Part shown: piece after piece, positions 32,378 through 41,374 of the stretch
How the letters are laid out: each line of letters begins with the position of its first letter
Position numbering within the stretch: the first letter of the stretch is position 1
Source of the DNA: CADEFF01 sp964569315
GTDB taxonomy: Bacteria > Pseudomonadota > Alphaproteobacteria > Dongiales > Dongiaceae
Reading direction: 5' to 3'
Length of the DNA stretch: 46,444 bases
Assembly: GCA_964569315.1 (NCBI GenBank)
Contig: CAZMUZ010000018.1
Span: forward strand, 1 to 46,444
Program-made: the position numbers and the translations under genes
The notes under the pieces: model-generated
Told to the model about the DNA's origin: nothing
Databases searched by the model: none
Seen by the model: the letters and a program-made list of their open reading frames with translations, nothing else

Positions 32378-33013
32378 ATGGCACGGCTGTTGATGCCCAA
32401 GGCGACCGCGGTGTGGCTGGTGGAGAACACCACTCTCAGCTTCCAGCAGATCGCCGATTTCTGCGGGCTGCACCCGCTCGAGGTCCAGGGCGTCGCCGAC
32501 GGCGAGGTCGCGGTCGGCATCGTTGGCCTCGATCCGGTCGCGAACGGCCAACTCACCAAGGAAGAGATCGAGCGCTGCGAGAAGGATCCGTCGGCCGAGC
32601 TCAAGATCCTGCGGCAGAACATCCCGCAGCCCCTGCCGCGCACCAAAGGGCCGCGCTATACGCCGGTTTCGAAGCGGCAGGACAAGCCGGATGCGGTCGC
32701 CTGGCTGGTGCGCCACCATCCGGAGCTCGGCGACGCGCAGATCGCGCGGCTCATCGGCACGACCAAGAGCACCATCGCCGCGGTGCGGGACCGCAGCCAC
32801 TGGAACTCGGCCAACCTCAAGCCGCGCGATCCGGTGTTGCTCGGGCTCTGCACCCAGACCGACCTCAACGCGGTCGTGCTCCGCGCGCGCAAGCAGCTCG
32901 CCAAGACGCAAGATCCGAAAGCGCCGGAGCCGGAGGTCGAACCTGCGAAGCCGGAGAGCGGCCGCACGCTGCCGGGCGGCTTCGACATCTCGACCTTCCT
33001 GCCGAAGAGCTGA
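32378..33013 (+). CDS. DUF1013 family protein (TrcR-type cell-cycle regulator)
   Basis: A 211-residue protein. The N-terminal half has AVWLVENTTLSFQQIADFCGLHPLEVQGVADGE, a helix-turn-helix-like fold, and a second similar one follows, AVAWLVRHHPELGDAQIARLIGTTKSTIAAVRDRSHW. The C-terminal tail is Pro/Glu-rich. This layout is that of DUF1013, whose Caulobacter member TrcR tracks with RNA polymerase and affects cell-cycle transcription. AAGGAGAG lies just before ATG 32378. A strong terminator follows. Confidence 0.85.
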   Translation: MARLLMPKATAVWLVENTTLSFQQIADFCGLHPLEVQGVADGEVAVGIVGLDPVANGQLTKEEIERCEKDPSAELKILRQNIPQPLPRTKGPRYTPVSKRQDKPDAVAWLVRHHPELGDAQIARLIGTTKSTIAAVRDRSHWNSANLKPRDPVLLGLCTQTDLNAVVLRARKQLAKTQDPKAPEPEVEPAKPESGRTLPGGFDISTFLPKS

Positions 33014-33050
33014 GCCGTCGCGGCGCCCACGCGCCGTCCCCGAACGATCG

Positions 33051-33080
33051 AAGGGCGCCCTTGCGGGCGCCCTTTTCGTT
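33051..33080 (+). terminator. Rho-independent terminator after the DUF1013 gene
   Basis: AAGGGCGCCC at 33051-33060 pairs perfectly with GGGCGCCCTT at 33065-33074 around loop TTGC, followed by TTCGTTT. Confidence 0.85.
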
Positions 33081-33091
33081 TCAGCCGCCGC

Positions 33092-34189
33092 TCAGCGATC
33101 CGCCAGGACGCGCTGGGCGTCGGTCGTCCAGCCAACCTCGACCGTGTCATCGACCGCAAGCCGGTGGCGGAGCGCGAAATCCTGGCTGTGCAGGATGATC
33201 TCGCCGCCGCCCGGCAACTCGACGCGGTAGCGCACATAGGGGCCGAGGAAGACGCTGTCGGCGAGCCGGCCGGTGAGCTTCACGGCACCTTGCGGGAGGT
33301 TGCCGCCGAGCGCCATCGCCTCCGGCCGCACCACCACCACGACCGCTTCGTCAGGCCCCGCATCCGCGAAGCTGCCGCCGGCCTCCAGCGTCACGCGGCC
33401 GCCCTGGCGCCGGCCCGGCAGCACGTTCGCCTCGCCGATGAAGGTCGAGATGAAGCGGGTGCGCGGCGCGCCGTAGATCTCTTCCGGTCCGCCCTCCTGC
33501 ACGCAGGCACCCGCATCCATGACCGCGATGCGGTTCGCGAGCGCCATGGCCTCGCCCTGGTCGTGCGTCACGAAGACGAAGGTGCCGCCGATCGAGCGAT
33601 GGATGCGACGAAGCTCCTCCTGCATCGCCTTGCGGAGCTGCAGGTCGAGGGCGGCGAGCGGTTCGTCGAGCAGCAGCACGCGCGGCCGCATCACGAGCGC
33701 GCGGGCGAGCGCCACGCGCTGCGCCTGGCCGCCCGACAGCGCGTCCGGCCGCCGTTCGGCGAGCGGCTCCAGCCGCACCAGCCCGATGATCTCCTTCACC
33801 CGGGCCTCGACTTCGGCCGGCGGCAGCTTGGCGAGCTTCAGCCCGTAGGCGATGTTCTGCCGCACCGTCATATGCGGGAAGAGCCCGTAGCCCTGGAACA
33901 CCATGTTGGTCGGGCGGCGCTCCGGCCCCATCCGCGTCACGTCGACGCCGTCGATCTCGACCGTGCCGCCGGTCGGCTCGGTGAAGCCGCCGATCATGCG
34001 CAGCAGGGTCGTCTTGCCGCAGCCCGAGGGGCCGAGCAGCGCGTAGAAATCGCCGCTATGGATATCGAGATCGAGCGGCTTCACGGCGACCATGCTGCCA
34101 TAGTTCTTGGTCAGGCCGCGCAGCCGGACGAGAGGCGGCCGGTCCGCCTGCGGGCGGGCTGCGACGGCGGTTGCGGCGGATGCGGTCAT
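33092..34189 (-). CDS. ABC transporter ATPase, spermidine/putrescine type (importer 2)
   Basis: A 365-residue PotA-like ATPase: Walker A GPSGCGKT, Q-loop FQGYGLFPH, signature LSGGQAQR, Walker B VLLLDEPLAALD, switch THDQGEAMALA, and a C-terminal TOBE domain with VVVRPEAM. The start ATG 34189 follows the permease gene after 44 bases; it is the last gene of a four-gene operon arranged exactly like importer 1 (binding protein, PotB, PotC, PotA). The ligand is unknown. Confidence 0.93.
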   Translation of the reverse strand: MTASAATAVAARPQADRPPLVRLRGLTKNYGSMVAVKPLDLDIHSGDFYALLGPSGCGKTTLLRMIGGFTEPTGGTVEIDGVDVTRMGPERRPTNMVFQGYGLFPHMTVRQNIAYGLKLAKLPPAEVEARVKEIIGLVRLEPLAERRPDALSGGQAQRVALARALVMRPRVLLLDEPLAALDLQLRKAMQEELRRIHRSIGGTFVFVTHDQGEAMALANRIAVMDAGACVQEGGPEEIYGAPRTRFISTFIGEANVLPGRRQGGRVTLEAGGSFADAGPDEAVVVVVRPEAMALGGNLPQGAVKLTGRLADSVFLGPYVRYRVELPGGGEIILHSQDFALRHRLAVDDTVEVGWTTDAQRVLADR

Positions 34190-34233
34190 CGACGGTCTCC
34201 CTCGGAAAGCCAAAGCCGGTACGGGGCCATCGG

Positions 34234-35013
34234 TCAGCCCCGGTAGCGCGTGGCGCGGATGGCGAGCATGGTGGCGCCGACCGTGCCGAGCAGGATCAGG
34301 GTCGCCAGCGCATTGATGCTCGGGTCGAGCGATCGGCGCAGCATGCCCCAGACCAGCGTCGGCAGCGTCAAGCCGCCGCCGATGGTGTAGTAGGTGATGA
34401 TAAATTCGTCCAACGAAAGCGCCATGGCGATCAGCGCCGCGCCGATGACGGTCGGGCGGATGATCGGCAGGGTCACGGTCAGGAAGGCGCGCAGCGGGGA
34501 GGCGCCGAGGTCGCGCGCGGAATCGATGACGGACTCGTCGAAATCCGCCATCCGGGCATAGACCACCAGAATGACGAAGGGCTGGATGAAGACCACCTGG
34601 CCGGGCACCACGGTCCAGACGCTGAGCGGGATCTGCAGCGCCGCATAGGCGCTGAAGAGCGCCAGCGCCAGCACCAGCGGCGGCATCATCAGCGGCACGG
34701 TCAGCAGCGCCAGCAGCGGGCCCGCCCGGCGCTTCTTCATGCGGGCGAAGGCGAAGGCGGCGAGCATCCCGACCAGCACCGAGGTGACGCCGACCGAAAG
34801 GCTGACGACGACGCTGTTCTGGAATGCGACCCAGAAATCCTGGTTCGCGAAGAGCGCGCGATACCAGTCGAAGGTGAGGCCCCGCATGGGGAAGCTCGCC
34901 AGGCTGTTGCGGCCGAAGGAGAACAGCACCAGCAGCGCCAGCGGCGACAGCATGAAGAAGACCGCCGCCGCGCCAAAGACGAACCAGACGATGCGGGCGA
35001 AGCGGGTCGTCAT
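34234..35013 (-). CDS. ABC transporter permease, PotC-like (importer 2)
   Basis: A 259-residue permease with about six helices, starting MTTRFARIVWFVFGAAAVFF. Its coupling loop is DSARDLGASPLRAFLTVTLP. The start overlaps the stop of the PotB-like gene by 4 bases (ATGA). Upstream in-frame sequence to 35253 is Arg/His-rich and non-membrane, so it is excluded. Confidence 0.92.
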   Translation of the reverse strand: MTTRFARIVWFVFGAAAVFFMLSPLALLVLFSFGRNSLASFPMRGLTFDWYRALFANQDFWVAFQNSVVVSLSVGVTSVLVGMLAAFAFARMKKRRAGPLLALLTVPLMMPPLVLALALFSAYAALQIPLSVWTVVPGQVVFIQPFVILVVYARMADFDESVIDSARDLGASPLRAFLTVTLPIIRPTVIGAALIAMALSLDEFIITYYTIGGGLTLPTLVWGMLRRSLDPSINALATLILLGTVGATMLAIRATRYRG

Positions 35014-35855
35014 CGGACGGCGAGCGTGCGTTGCATGACCGCCCGCAGGAGGAGGACGGTGCCGGCGCTGACGGCGAGGATCGCAACCGCAAGCGCGGAG
35101 GATTGCGGGGCGTTGAGCGCGGTGATGAACTGGTTCTCGACGAAGTTCCCCGCCATCGCCGTCGCGGTGCCGCCGACCAGGCGCGGCGTCACATAGTCGC
35201 CGGCCGCAATGAAGAAGGTCAGCATGAAGGCGACCAGGATGCCGGGCTGGCATTGCGGCAGCACGATATCGATCAGCATGCGCAACGGCTTCGCGCCCAG
35301 GTCGCGCGCGGCGGCGAGCTGCGCATCGCTGATGCCGCGCAGGCTGCCATAGAGCGGCAGCACGGCGAAGGGCAGCAGGAAATGGGTGAGCGTGGCGACG
35401 ACGGCGCCCGGGTTGTAGAGCAGCCAGGAGACCGGCTCGTCGATGATGCCGAGCTCGATGAGGCCGGTATTGAGGATGCCCGTGGTGCCGAGGATCGTGC
35501 GCCAGGCGTAGATCTTCACCAGATAGCCGCCGAACATGGTGATGAGCGTCACGAACAGCAGCGTCGGCCCGAGCCTGCCCGCCCGGAAGCGGATCAGATA
35601 GGCGAAGCCGAAAGCCAGCAGCGTGGCGATGACCGCGATGAGGAGCGCGATCGCGAAGGTGAAGGCGACCGAGTAGCCGTATTCGCGATAGACGTCGAGA
35701 TAGTTGACGAGGGTGAAGTCGCGCGAGAGCCGGAACAGGCTCACGCTCCAGAAGCTCATCACGACGAAGTAGATGAAGGGCCCAAGGAAGAACAGCAGGA
35801 AGATCAGCGTCGCCGGCAGGGCGAAGAGCGTCAGCATGACAGGGTTGCGGGGCAT
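35010..35855 (-). CDS. ABC transporter permease, PotB-like (importer 2)
   Basis: A 281-residue permease. The first helix is LTLFALPATLIFLLFFLGPF and the coupling loop AAARDLGAKPLRMLIDIVLP. The segment FFIAAGDYVTPRLVGG is typical of PotB-type subunits. It follows the binding-protein gene after 97 bases, and its end is coupled to the PotC-like gene. Confidence 0.92.
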   Translation of the reverse strand: MPRNPVMLTLFALPATLIFLLFFLGPFIYFVVMSFWSVSLFRLSRDFTLVNYLDVYREYGYSVAFTFAIALLIAVIATLLAFGFAYLIRFRAGRLGPTLLFVTLITMFGGYLVKIYAWRTILGTTGILNTGLIELGIIDEPVSWLLYNPGAVVATLTHFLLPFAVLPLYGSLRGISDAQLAAARDLGAKPLRMLIDIVLPQCQPGILVAFMLTFFIAAGDYVTPRLVGGTATAMAGNFVENQFITALNAPQSSALAVAILAVSAGTVLLLRAVMQRTLAVR

Positions 35856-35952
35856 GTCGGTTACCCGGCCGGCCGGCCGGGCGCGACGGGTGAGCGATCC
35901 CGCCGCGCCGCTCGCCTGGCCATCCTCGTCTCGTCGAGCGGATGGCGCCGCG

Positions 35953-37110
35953 TCACGCCTTCATCACGGTTTCCCAGCCCTTGATATAGTCGTCCCAGCT
36001 CGCGTTGGTGCCGTCCGCCTCGAGCAGATACATCTCCTCGATGCGCACCTTCGTCGTGAAGAAGGACGCGATGTCGTCATAGGGATAGAGCGAGCGGTTC
36101 GCTTCGCTGAGCTTCGGGAGCGCCTCGGCGTTGGTGATCGGCAGCAGGTTGTATTCCGCGCCGGCGAGCTGGCCCTCGACCGAGAGCGCATTGTCGATGA
36201 GCGCATAGACCGCGTCGGGGTTGCTGGTGTGCGAACCCATCGACCAGCCTTCGATGTAGCTCATGGTGCCTTCCTTCGGGAAGGACCACTTGATGTTGAC
36301 GTCCTCGCCGGCGAGCGGCGCCACCCACTCCGCGCCCTCGCACACAAGAATTTCCTTGCGCGCGAAAAGGTCGGCGAGCTCGCCATAGCTCGCCGCGATC
36401 GTGCGCAGATGGTTTTTCTTCATGTCGATGAGGAACTTCACCGTCTCGTCGAGCTCGGCGAGCGTCATCCGGTTCGGCGACTGGTTCCCGGTGACGACCC
36501 GACCCCAGGTCGCGAAGACCGAGGTCGGATCGGCGGGGATGGCCGACTTGCCCTTGAACTCGGGCCTCAGCATGTCCATCCAGGATTCGAGCGGCTCCTT
36601 GACCTCGTTGGCGTTGTACATCAGCGGGATCGACGCCCAGGTGAAGGGAGCCGAGTACCACTTGTCCTCGTAGGTCATGTTGCTGCGGGCGGCATCGACG
36701 ATCGCCGGGAAGAGCTTCTTGAAGTTCGGGAGCTTCTCGAGATCGAGCGGCTGCAGCAGCCCTTCGGCCGCCATGAACGGGACCTCGATGAAGTAGGGGC
36801 AGCCGACATCGACCTCGCGCGGGCTGATCCGGAGCTTCGCGACGATTTCTTCCGGCGCCCCGATATAGGTCTTGTCGAGGGACATGTCGTTCTTGGCGAG
36901 GAAATCGCCCCCCTCGAGGAAGACGTCGTAGCCTTCCCAGCACATGAGCTTCAGCGACGTCGCCGCCTGGGCGGAGCCGATGCCGCCGAACATGGCGGCC
37001 GCGCCGAGCGCGCCGGCGCCCTGCAGGAGGCGGCGGCGGGGAAAGGGGGTCGCGGCCAGGCTGCGGGTCCGCACGAGACCATCGAGGCGGGGCTGGTGAA
37101 TTCTCTTCAT
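35953..37110 (-). CDS. Periplasmic solute-binding protein, PotD-like (importer 2)
   Basis: A 385-residue binding protein. The N-terminus has a twin-arginine-like signal (PRRRLLQGAGALGAAAMFGG, cleavage near AQA|AT), then SLKLMCWEGYDVFL, typical of the spermidine/putrescine family. It heads importer 2. Compared with the importer 1 protein the overall layout is the same but the residues differ widely, so a different ligand is likely. Confidence 0.9.
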   Translation of the reverse strand: MKRIHQPRLDGLVRTRSLAATPFPRRRLLQGAGALGAAAMFGGIGSAQAATSLKLMCWEGYDVFLEGGDFLAKNDMSLDKTYIGAPEEIVAKLRISPREVDVGCPYFIEVPFMAAEGLLQPLDLEKLPNFKKLFPAIVDAARSNMTYEDKWYSAPFTWASIPLMYNANEVKEPLESWMDMLRPEFKGKSAIPADPTSVFATWGRVVTGNQSPNRMTLAELDETVKFLIDMKKNHLRTIAASYGELADLFARKEILVCEGAEWVAPLAGEDVNIKWSFPKEGTMSYIEGWSMGSHTSNPDAVYALIDNALSVEGQLAGAEYNLLPITNAEALPKLSEANRSLYPYDDIASFFTTKVRIEEMYLLEADGTNASWDDYIKGWETVMKA

Positions 37111-37362
37111 AGCTTCGTCTCCCTTGCGATACGGGCGGGGTTTTTCGTCGATGTTGGGATCCCGACCGCAGGCTTCCGCCACGCCGCAGCCGCGTTTAAT
37201 GAAATACACGCGAATGGCGCGGGGGAACAGGGTCCGATTGCCCCCTCGCCGGAGGAATTCGGGCGGCGGAACCCGGCCCGGAATCGCGCGGCTGTAGCCA
37301 TCCTTGAATCTTCTTCATCGCAATAGTTGAGAAATGCCGGCACCGCCTGCGGGCCCGCGGGG

Positions 37363-37926
37363 TCAAGGCAACCGCCGCTCCATCACATGGTAGGTGGGGG
37401 CATTGAAGCCGGCATGAGTCCCGAGCGCCGCCTCGCGAAAGCCGAGCCGGCGGAAGAACGCGACATTGTCGGGCAGGAGGATGCGCACATTGAGGATCAC
37501 GCGCCCGGCGCCCTCCGCACGACCGACCGCGAGCACAGCCTCGACGAGCGCCGCGCCGACGCCCTCGCCGCGCCAGGGCGGCAGCACGGCGAGCCGTCCG
37601 AGATAGAGCCCCTCCCCTTCACGGCGATAGAGCACCGACCCCACCGCGCGGCCATCCGCCGCATCCGCCTGCGCCGCGTCGGCCCCATTTGCGTCGACCC
37701 GGGCCGCGTCAGGGAGCGCGACGAACCCGCGGTGATCGGCGAAGGCCCCGGCGATGCTCGCCGCCGTTTCCGACAGAGCGCCGGGACGCGGTTGCAACAG
37801 GCCGTCATAGGCCGCGAAGGCCGCGCGGAGAATCCCCGCAATGACCGGCGCATCCGCAGGGCTCGAGGCCCGGAGCGCAAAACCCCGGCGCGTCGACCGC
37901 TCAGGCCGGCTTCGGGTAGCCGACAT
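37363..37926 (-). CDS. GNAT-family N-acetyltransferase
   Basis: A 187-residue protein with an acetyl-CoA-binding core GRLAVLPPWRGEGVGAALVEA (motif A, R-x-x-G-x-G/A) and the C-terminal NVRILLPDNVAFFRRLGF. The gene overlaps the end of the propionyl-CoA synthetase gene by 26 bases on the same strand, so it is transcribed and probably translated with it. The substrate is unknown; in other bacteria GNAT enzymes acylate and switch off acyl-CoA synthetases, so such a role is possible here. A stretch of about 30 Ala/Asp-rich residues sits in the middle. Confidence 0.88.
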   Translation of the reverse strand: MSATRSRPERSTRRGFALRASSPADAPVIAGILRAAFAAYDGLLQPRPGALSETAASIAGAFADHRGFVALPDAARVDANGADAAQADAADGRAVGSVLYRREGEGLYLGRLAVLPPWRGEGVGAALVEAVLAVGRAEGAGRVILNVRILLPDNVAFFRRLGFREAALGTHAGFNAPTYHVMERRLP

Positions 37927-39826
37927 CGCGCAGCGCCTCGGTAACCTCCGTAAGGATGGCGGGATCGTCGATCGTGGCAGGCGCCTTGTAGGCCTGGCCG
38001 TCCGCGATCCGCTGCATGGTGCCGCGCAGGATCTTGCCGGAGCGCGTCTTCGGCAGTCGCTTCACCACCGTCGCCGTCTTGAAGGCGGCGACCGGCCCGA
38101 TGCGGTCGCGCACCAGCGCCACCGTCTCGCGCACGATCTCGCCATGGCTGCGCCCCACCCCGGCCTTCAGCACGAGGAGGCCGAGCGGCACCTGGCCCTT
38201 GAGCGTGTCGGCCACGCCGATGACGGCGCATTCCGCAACATCCGGATGGGCTGCCAGCACCTCTTCCATCTGCCCGGTCGAGAGGCGGTGGCCCGCGACA
38301 TTGATCACGTCGTCGGTGCGCGCCATCACATAGATATAGCCGTCCTCGTCGATCGTCCCCGCGTCGCCGGTCTGGTAGTAGCCGGGATAGGTCCGCAAAT
38401 AGGCTTCGACATAGCGGGCGTCGGCGTTCCAGAGCGTCGGCAGGGTGCCGGGCGGCAGCGGCAGCTTGCAGACGATGGCGCCGATCTCCCCCGGCTTCGC
38501 CGGCTTCCCCTCGAGGTTCAGCACCTGCACGTCCCAGCCCGGCACCGCCTTGGTCGGCGAGCCGTGCTTCACCGGCAGGAACTCGATGCCGAGGCAGTCG
38601 GCCGCGATCGGCCAGCCGGTCTCGGTCTGCCACCAGTGGTCGATCACCGGAACCTTGAGATGCGCCTCCGCCCATTCGAGCGTCGGCGGATCGGAGCGTT
38701 CGCCCGCAAGGAAGAGCGCGCGGAAATTCCGGAGGTCGTAATCCCGGATGAGCCTGCCGTCGGGATCGTCGCGCTTGATCGCGCGGAAGGCCGTCGGCGC
38801 GGTGAAGAAGGTCGAGACGCCGTGCTGCGCGATCACCCGCCAGAAAGCGCCCGCATCGGGCGTGCCCACCGGCTTGCCCTCATACATGACCGAGGTGCAG
38901 CCATGGAGCAGCGGCCCATAGACGATGTAGGAATGGCCGACCACCCAGCCGACGTCGGATGCGGTCCAGAACACCTCGTCCGGCCCGACGCCATAGATGT
39001 TCGGCATGCTCCATCTGAGCGCCACCGCATGGCCGCCATTGTCGCGGACGATGCCCTTGGGTTGGCCCGTCGTGCCGGAGGTATAGAGCACATAGAGCGG
39101 ATCGGTCGCGGCGACGGGCACGCATTCGGCGGGCGACGCGGCGGCGACCGCCGCCTCCCACTCGACGTCGCGGCCTGCCGTCAGGCTCGCCTCGGCCTGC
39201 GGGCGCTGCAGGATGATGCAGCGCGCGGGCTTCGCCTTGGCGAGCTCGATCGCATGATCCAGCAACGGCTTGTAGGCGATGACGCGGCCCGGCTCGAGCC
39301 CGCAGGAGGCGGAGACCACGAGCTTCGGCTTCGCATCGTCGAGCCTCGTCGCGAGTTCGGGCGCGGCGAAGCCGCCGAACACCACGGAATGCACAGCGCC
39401 GATCCGCGCGCAGGCGAGCATGGCGATGGCGGCTTCCGGCACCATCGGCATGTAGATCACGACACGGTCGCCCTTGGCGACGCCGTTGGCGCGGAGCGCG
39501 CCGGCGAAGCGCGCGACCCGATCCAGCAGCGCGGCATAGGTAAAACGCTCGGTGCGCCCGGTCATGGCGCTGTCGTAGATCAGTGCCGTGCGATCGCCGC
39601 GGCCCCGCTCGACATGGCGGTCGAGGCAGTTATAGCAGGTGTTGAGCACCCCGCCCGCGAACCAGCGATAGAAGGGCGGGTTCGCGGCGTCGAGCACCTT
39701 GTCCCAGCGCCTGATCCAGTCGATGCCCTCCGCCGCCTCGCCCCAGAAGCCTTCCGGATCCTCGCGCGAGCGGCGATGCAGCGTGTCGTAACGGCCCTTG
39801 GCGGCCGGTGATTTGGCGATCGACAT
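37901..39826 (-). CDS. Propionyl-CoA/acetyl-CoA synthetase (PrpE-type)
   Basis: A 641-residue AMP-forming acyl-CoA synthetase. The family opening is FWGEAAEGIDWIRRWDKVLD; the nucleotide loop is YTSGTTGQPKGI, then WWQTETGWPI and GYYQTGDAG. PKTRSGKILRGTM near the C-terminus carries the catalytic lysine that GNAT enzymes acylate in other bacteria. Wording such as SVVFGGFA and FTAPTAFRAIKRDD resembles PrpE more than Acs. GGAGG precedes ATG 39826. It activates propionate (or acetate) with ATP and CoA. Confidence 0.92.
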   Translation of the reverse strand: MSIAKSPAAKGRYDTLHRRSREDPEGFWGEAAEGIDWIRRWDKVLDAANPPFYRWFAGGVLNTCYNCLDRHVERGRGDRTALIYDSAMTGRTERFTYAALLDRVARFAGALRANGVAKGDRVVIYMPMVPEAAIAMLACARIGAVHSVVFGGFAAPELATRLDDAKPKLVVSASCGLEPGRVIAYKPLLDHAIELAKAKPARCIILQRPQAEASLTAGRDVEWEAAVAAASPAECVPVAATDPLYVLYTSGTTGQPKGIVRDNGGHAVALRWSMPNIYGVGPDEVFWTASDVGWVVGHSYIVYGPLLHGCTSVMYEGKPVGTPDAGAFWRVIAQHGVSTFFTAPTAFRAIKRDDPDGRLIRDYDLRNFRALFLAGERSDPPTLEWAEAHLKVPVIDHWWQTETGWPIAADCLGIEFLPVKHGSPTKAVPGWDVQVLNLEGKPAKPGEIGAIVCKLPLPPGTLPTLWNADARYVEAYLRTYPGYYQTGDAGTIDEDGYIYVMARTDDVINVAGHRLSTGQMEEVLAAHPDVAECAVIGVADTLKGQVPLGLLVLKAGVGRSHGEIVRETVALVRDRIGPVAAFKTATVVKRLPKTRSGKILRGTMQRIADGQAYKAPATIDDPAILTEVTEALRDVGYPKPA

Positions 39827-39950
39827 GGTCCTCCCGGAGAACGCGCCGGTCATTCATGCGCTGCCGGCGCGGCTCGACCGGAGTTTGGGCGAAAGCCCCG
39901 GATTTGTGAAGCAAGGCGGGCGACATGCTTGCCGCATCTGCGGCCGCGGA

Positions 39951-40709
39951 TCAGCCGGCGAGCCAGCTCTTGCAATCCTCGGCAATGCCCTCGACGGCGG
40001 CGGCATGGAAGCGCTCGCCAGCTTCCCGGGAGGCGAGGCCAGGGTTCGAGCCGATGCGGCCATCCGGGAACCGGCGCCGATAGTCCTCGGCGTCCGAGAA
40101 GCCGCCCGAAGGCGCGATCGGCGGGTCCAGCTTCATCGGCCGTGCCGCTTCCGGATGGATCGCCCAGGTGAGCGAAACCTCGGAGGGCGTGGCGTGATGT
40201 CCCTCGGCACCGGGGAAGAGCTCGCGCGAGAGCGGGCCGACGCCGGGCGCCTCCCACCAGTTGCGCAGCTTCAGCCGCAGGCCGCTTTCGTTGCCGGGCT
40301 TGCCGAAGCTCGTCTCCGCATGGATCTCGGAGAAGGCCGACGTGATCGTGGCGATGTTCCCGCCATGGCCGTTGATGAAATAGAAATCGCGGAAGCCGTG
40401 CCGCGCGAGCGAGAGCACATTGTCGCGGATGACCGCGATCAGGGTCGAGGGCCGGAGCGAGATCGAGCCGGCGAAGGCGAGGTGATGCTGCGCCATCCCG
40501 ACCGCGATGGTCGGCGCCACCAGCACCCCGAGCTTTTCGCCGACGCCCTTCGCCACCGCTTCGGCACAGATCGCGTCGGTGCCGATCAGGCCGTTCGGCC
40601 CATGCTGCTCGGTCGAGCCGATCGGCATGATGACGGCCCGGCTCTTCGTCAGATAGGCGTCGATGTCGGGCCAGGTCTGGAGATGCAGCAGCACCGGGAA
40701 AGCCTCCAT
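39951..40709 (-). CDS. Creatininase-family amidohydrolase, unknown substrate
   Basis: A 252-residue member of the wider creatininase family: AVIMPIGSTEQHGPNGLIGTD (metal Glu, His and Asp), NGHGGNIA and EGHHATPSEVS. It lacks the residue blocks that mark the true creatininase at 17992 (YGYKSQ, HFPGTTSLD, GHYEN), so the substrate is a different amide or lactam; mycofactocin-system and formamide-forming relatives exist. ATG 40709 is preferred; GTG 40748 is in frame. It sits 124 bases upstream of prpE, not far from importer 2. Confidence 0.85.
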   Translation of the reverse strand: MEAFPVLLHLQTWPDIDAYLTKSRAVIMPIGSTEQHGPNGLIGTDAICAEAVAKGVGEKLGVLVAPTIAVGMAQHHLAFAGSISLRPSTLIAVIRDNVLSLARHGFRDFYFINGHGGNIATITSAFSEIHAETSFGKPGNESGLRLKLRNWWEAPGVGPLSRELFPGAEGHHATPSEVSLTWAIHPEAARPMKLDPPIAPSGGFSDAEDYRRRFPDGRIGSNPGLASREAGERFHAAAVEGIAEDCKSWLAG

Positions 40710-40858
40710 GGCCGGAAGGGAGCCCCTTCTTGCCCGCTCCCGGCCCACGAGGCAACAACCGACGGCGACTACCCGGTGCGGAGCTTTCGCGCGGGCCTGG
40801 CCCCTTATCGCTCCCGCCTCGGGAGCGGGAGCGACGGGACGAGGACGCCTCGCAACGT

Positions 40859-40889
40859 CAAAAAACCGCGCGCGGGCCGCGCCCGTTCC
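40859..40889 (-). terminator. Possible terminator after the Rnk-like gene
   Basis: On the minus strand a short GC stem (GCGCG with CGCGC) is followed by GG and six T (40865-40860). The stem is only about five certain pairs. A separate strong hairpin CGCTCCCGC/GCGGGAGCG lies at 40809-40833 without a T-tract. Confidence 0.45.
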
Positions 40890-40912
40890 GGAAGGCGGCG
40901 ACTCCCGAACCG

Positions 40913-41368
40913 TCAGGCCCGGATCCGCTTTGTCGCCTCCGGCTGATAGAGAATCCTCGCCACCCTGATGGTCCGCGACCTGCCGTCCGGGCCGGGATAG
41001 GACATGGATTGCCCGGCCGACAGCCCGAGGAGAGCGACCCCGACCGGCGTGACGACGGAGAGCGCATCCTCGTAGATCGCCGATTCGCCCGGATAGACGA
41101 GCGTCGCCACTCTCGCCATCGGGCTGTCCCCGTCGAAGAACTCGACACGGGAATGCATGGTCACCACATCGGCCGGCGTCTCGTCGTCCGTGACGACGGC
41201 GGCGCGCTTCAGCTCCTGCAACAGATGCTCGACCGCCCGCCAGGACCGGATGGGCGCGTGGTTTGCCAGCATGACGTCGAGTCGTCCCAGATTCGACTTG
41301 GTGATCGTGATTTCCGGCTGGGTGTCGTTGCCGATCGATTCTCTATGAAGCATGTCCTGATGAAGCAT
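40913..41368 (-). CDS. Rnk/GreA-GreB-family regulator
   Basis: A 151-residue protein. An N-terminal short helical part (ITKSNLGRLDVMLANH) precedes the GreA/GreB C-terminal FKBP-like domain: DVVTMHSRVEFFD, ATLVYPGESAIYEDALSVVTPVGVALLGLSAGQSM. This is the layout of nucleoside-diphosphate-kinase regulator Rnk, which binds RNA polymerase. AAGGGA lies 7 bases before the ATG at 41368; a second ATG at 41353 with its own AGGA arises from a 15-base tandem repeat. Which one is used is unclear. Confidence 0.85.
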   Translation of the reverse strand: MLHQDMLHRESIGNDTQPEITITKSNLGRLDVMLANHAPIRSWRAVEHLLQELKRAAVVTDDETPADVVTMHSRVEFFDGDSPMARVATLVYPGESAIYEDALSVVTPVGVALLGLSAGQSMSYPGPDGRSRTIRVARILYQPEATKRIRA

Positions 41369-41374
41369 GTCCTG
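41345..41374. repeat. Perfect 15-base tandem repeat over the Rnk-like start
   Basis: ATGAAGCATGTCCTG occurs twice in a row on the plus strand. Read on the coding strand it duplicates a ribosome-site-like CAGGA plus an in-frame ATG, adding residues MLHQD before MLHRE. Confidence 0.9.
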
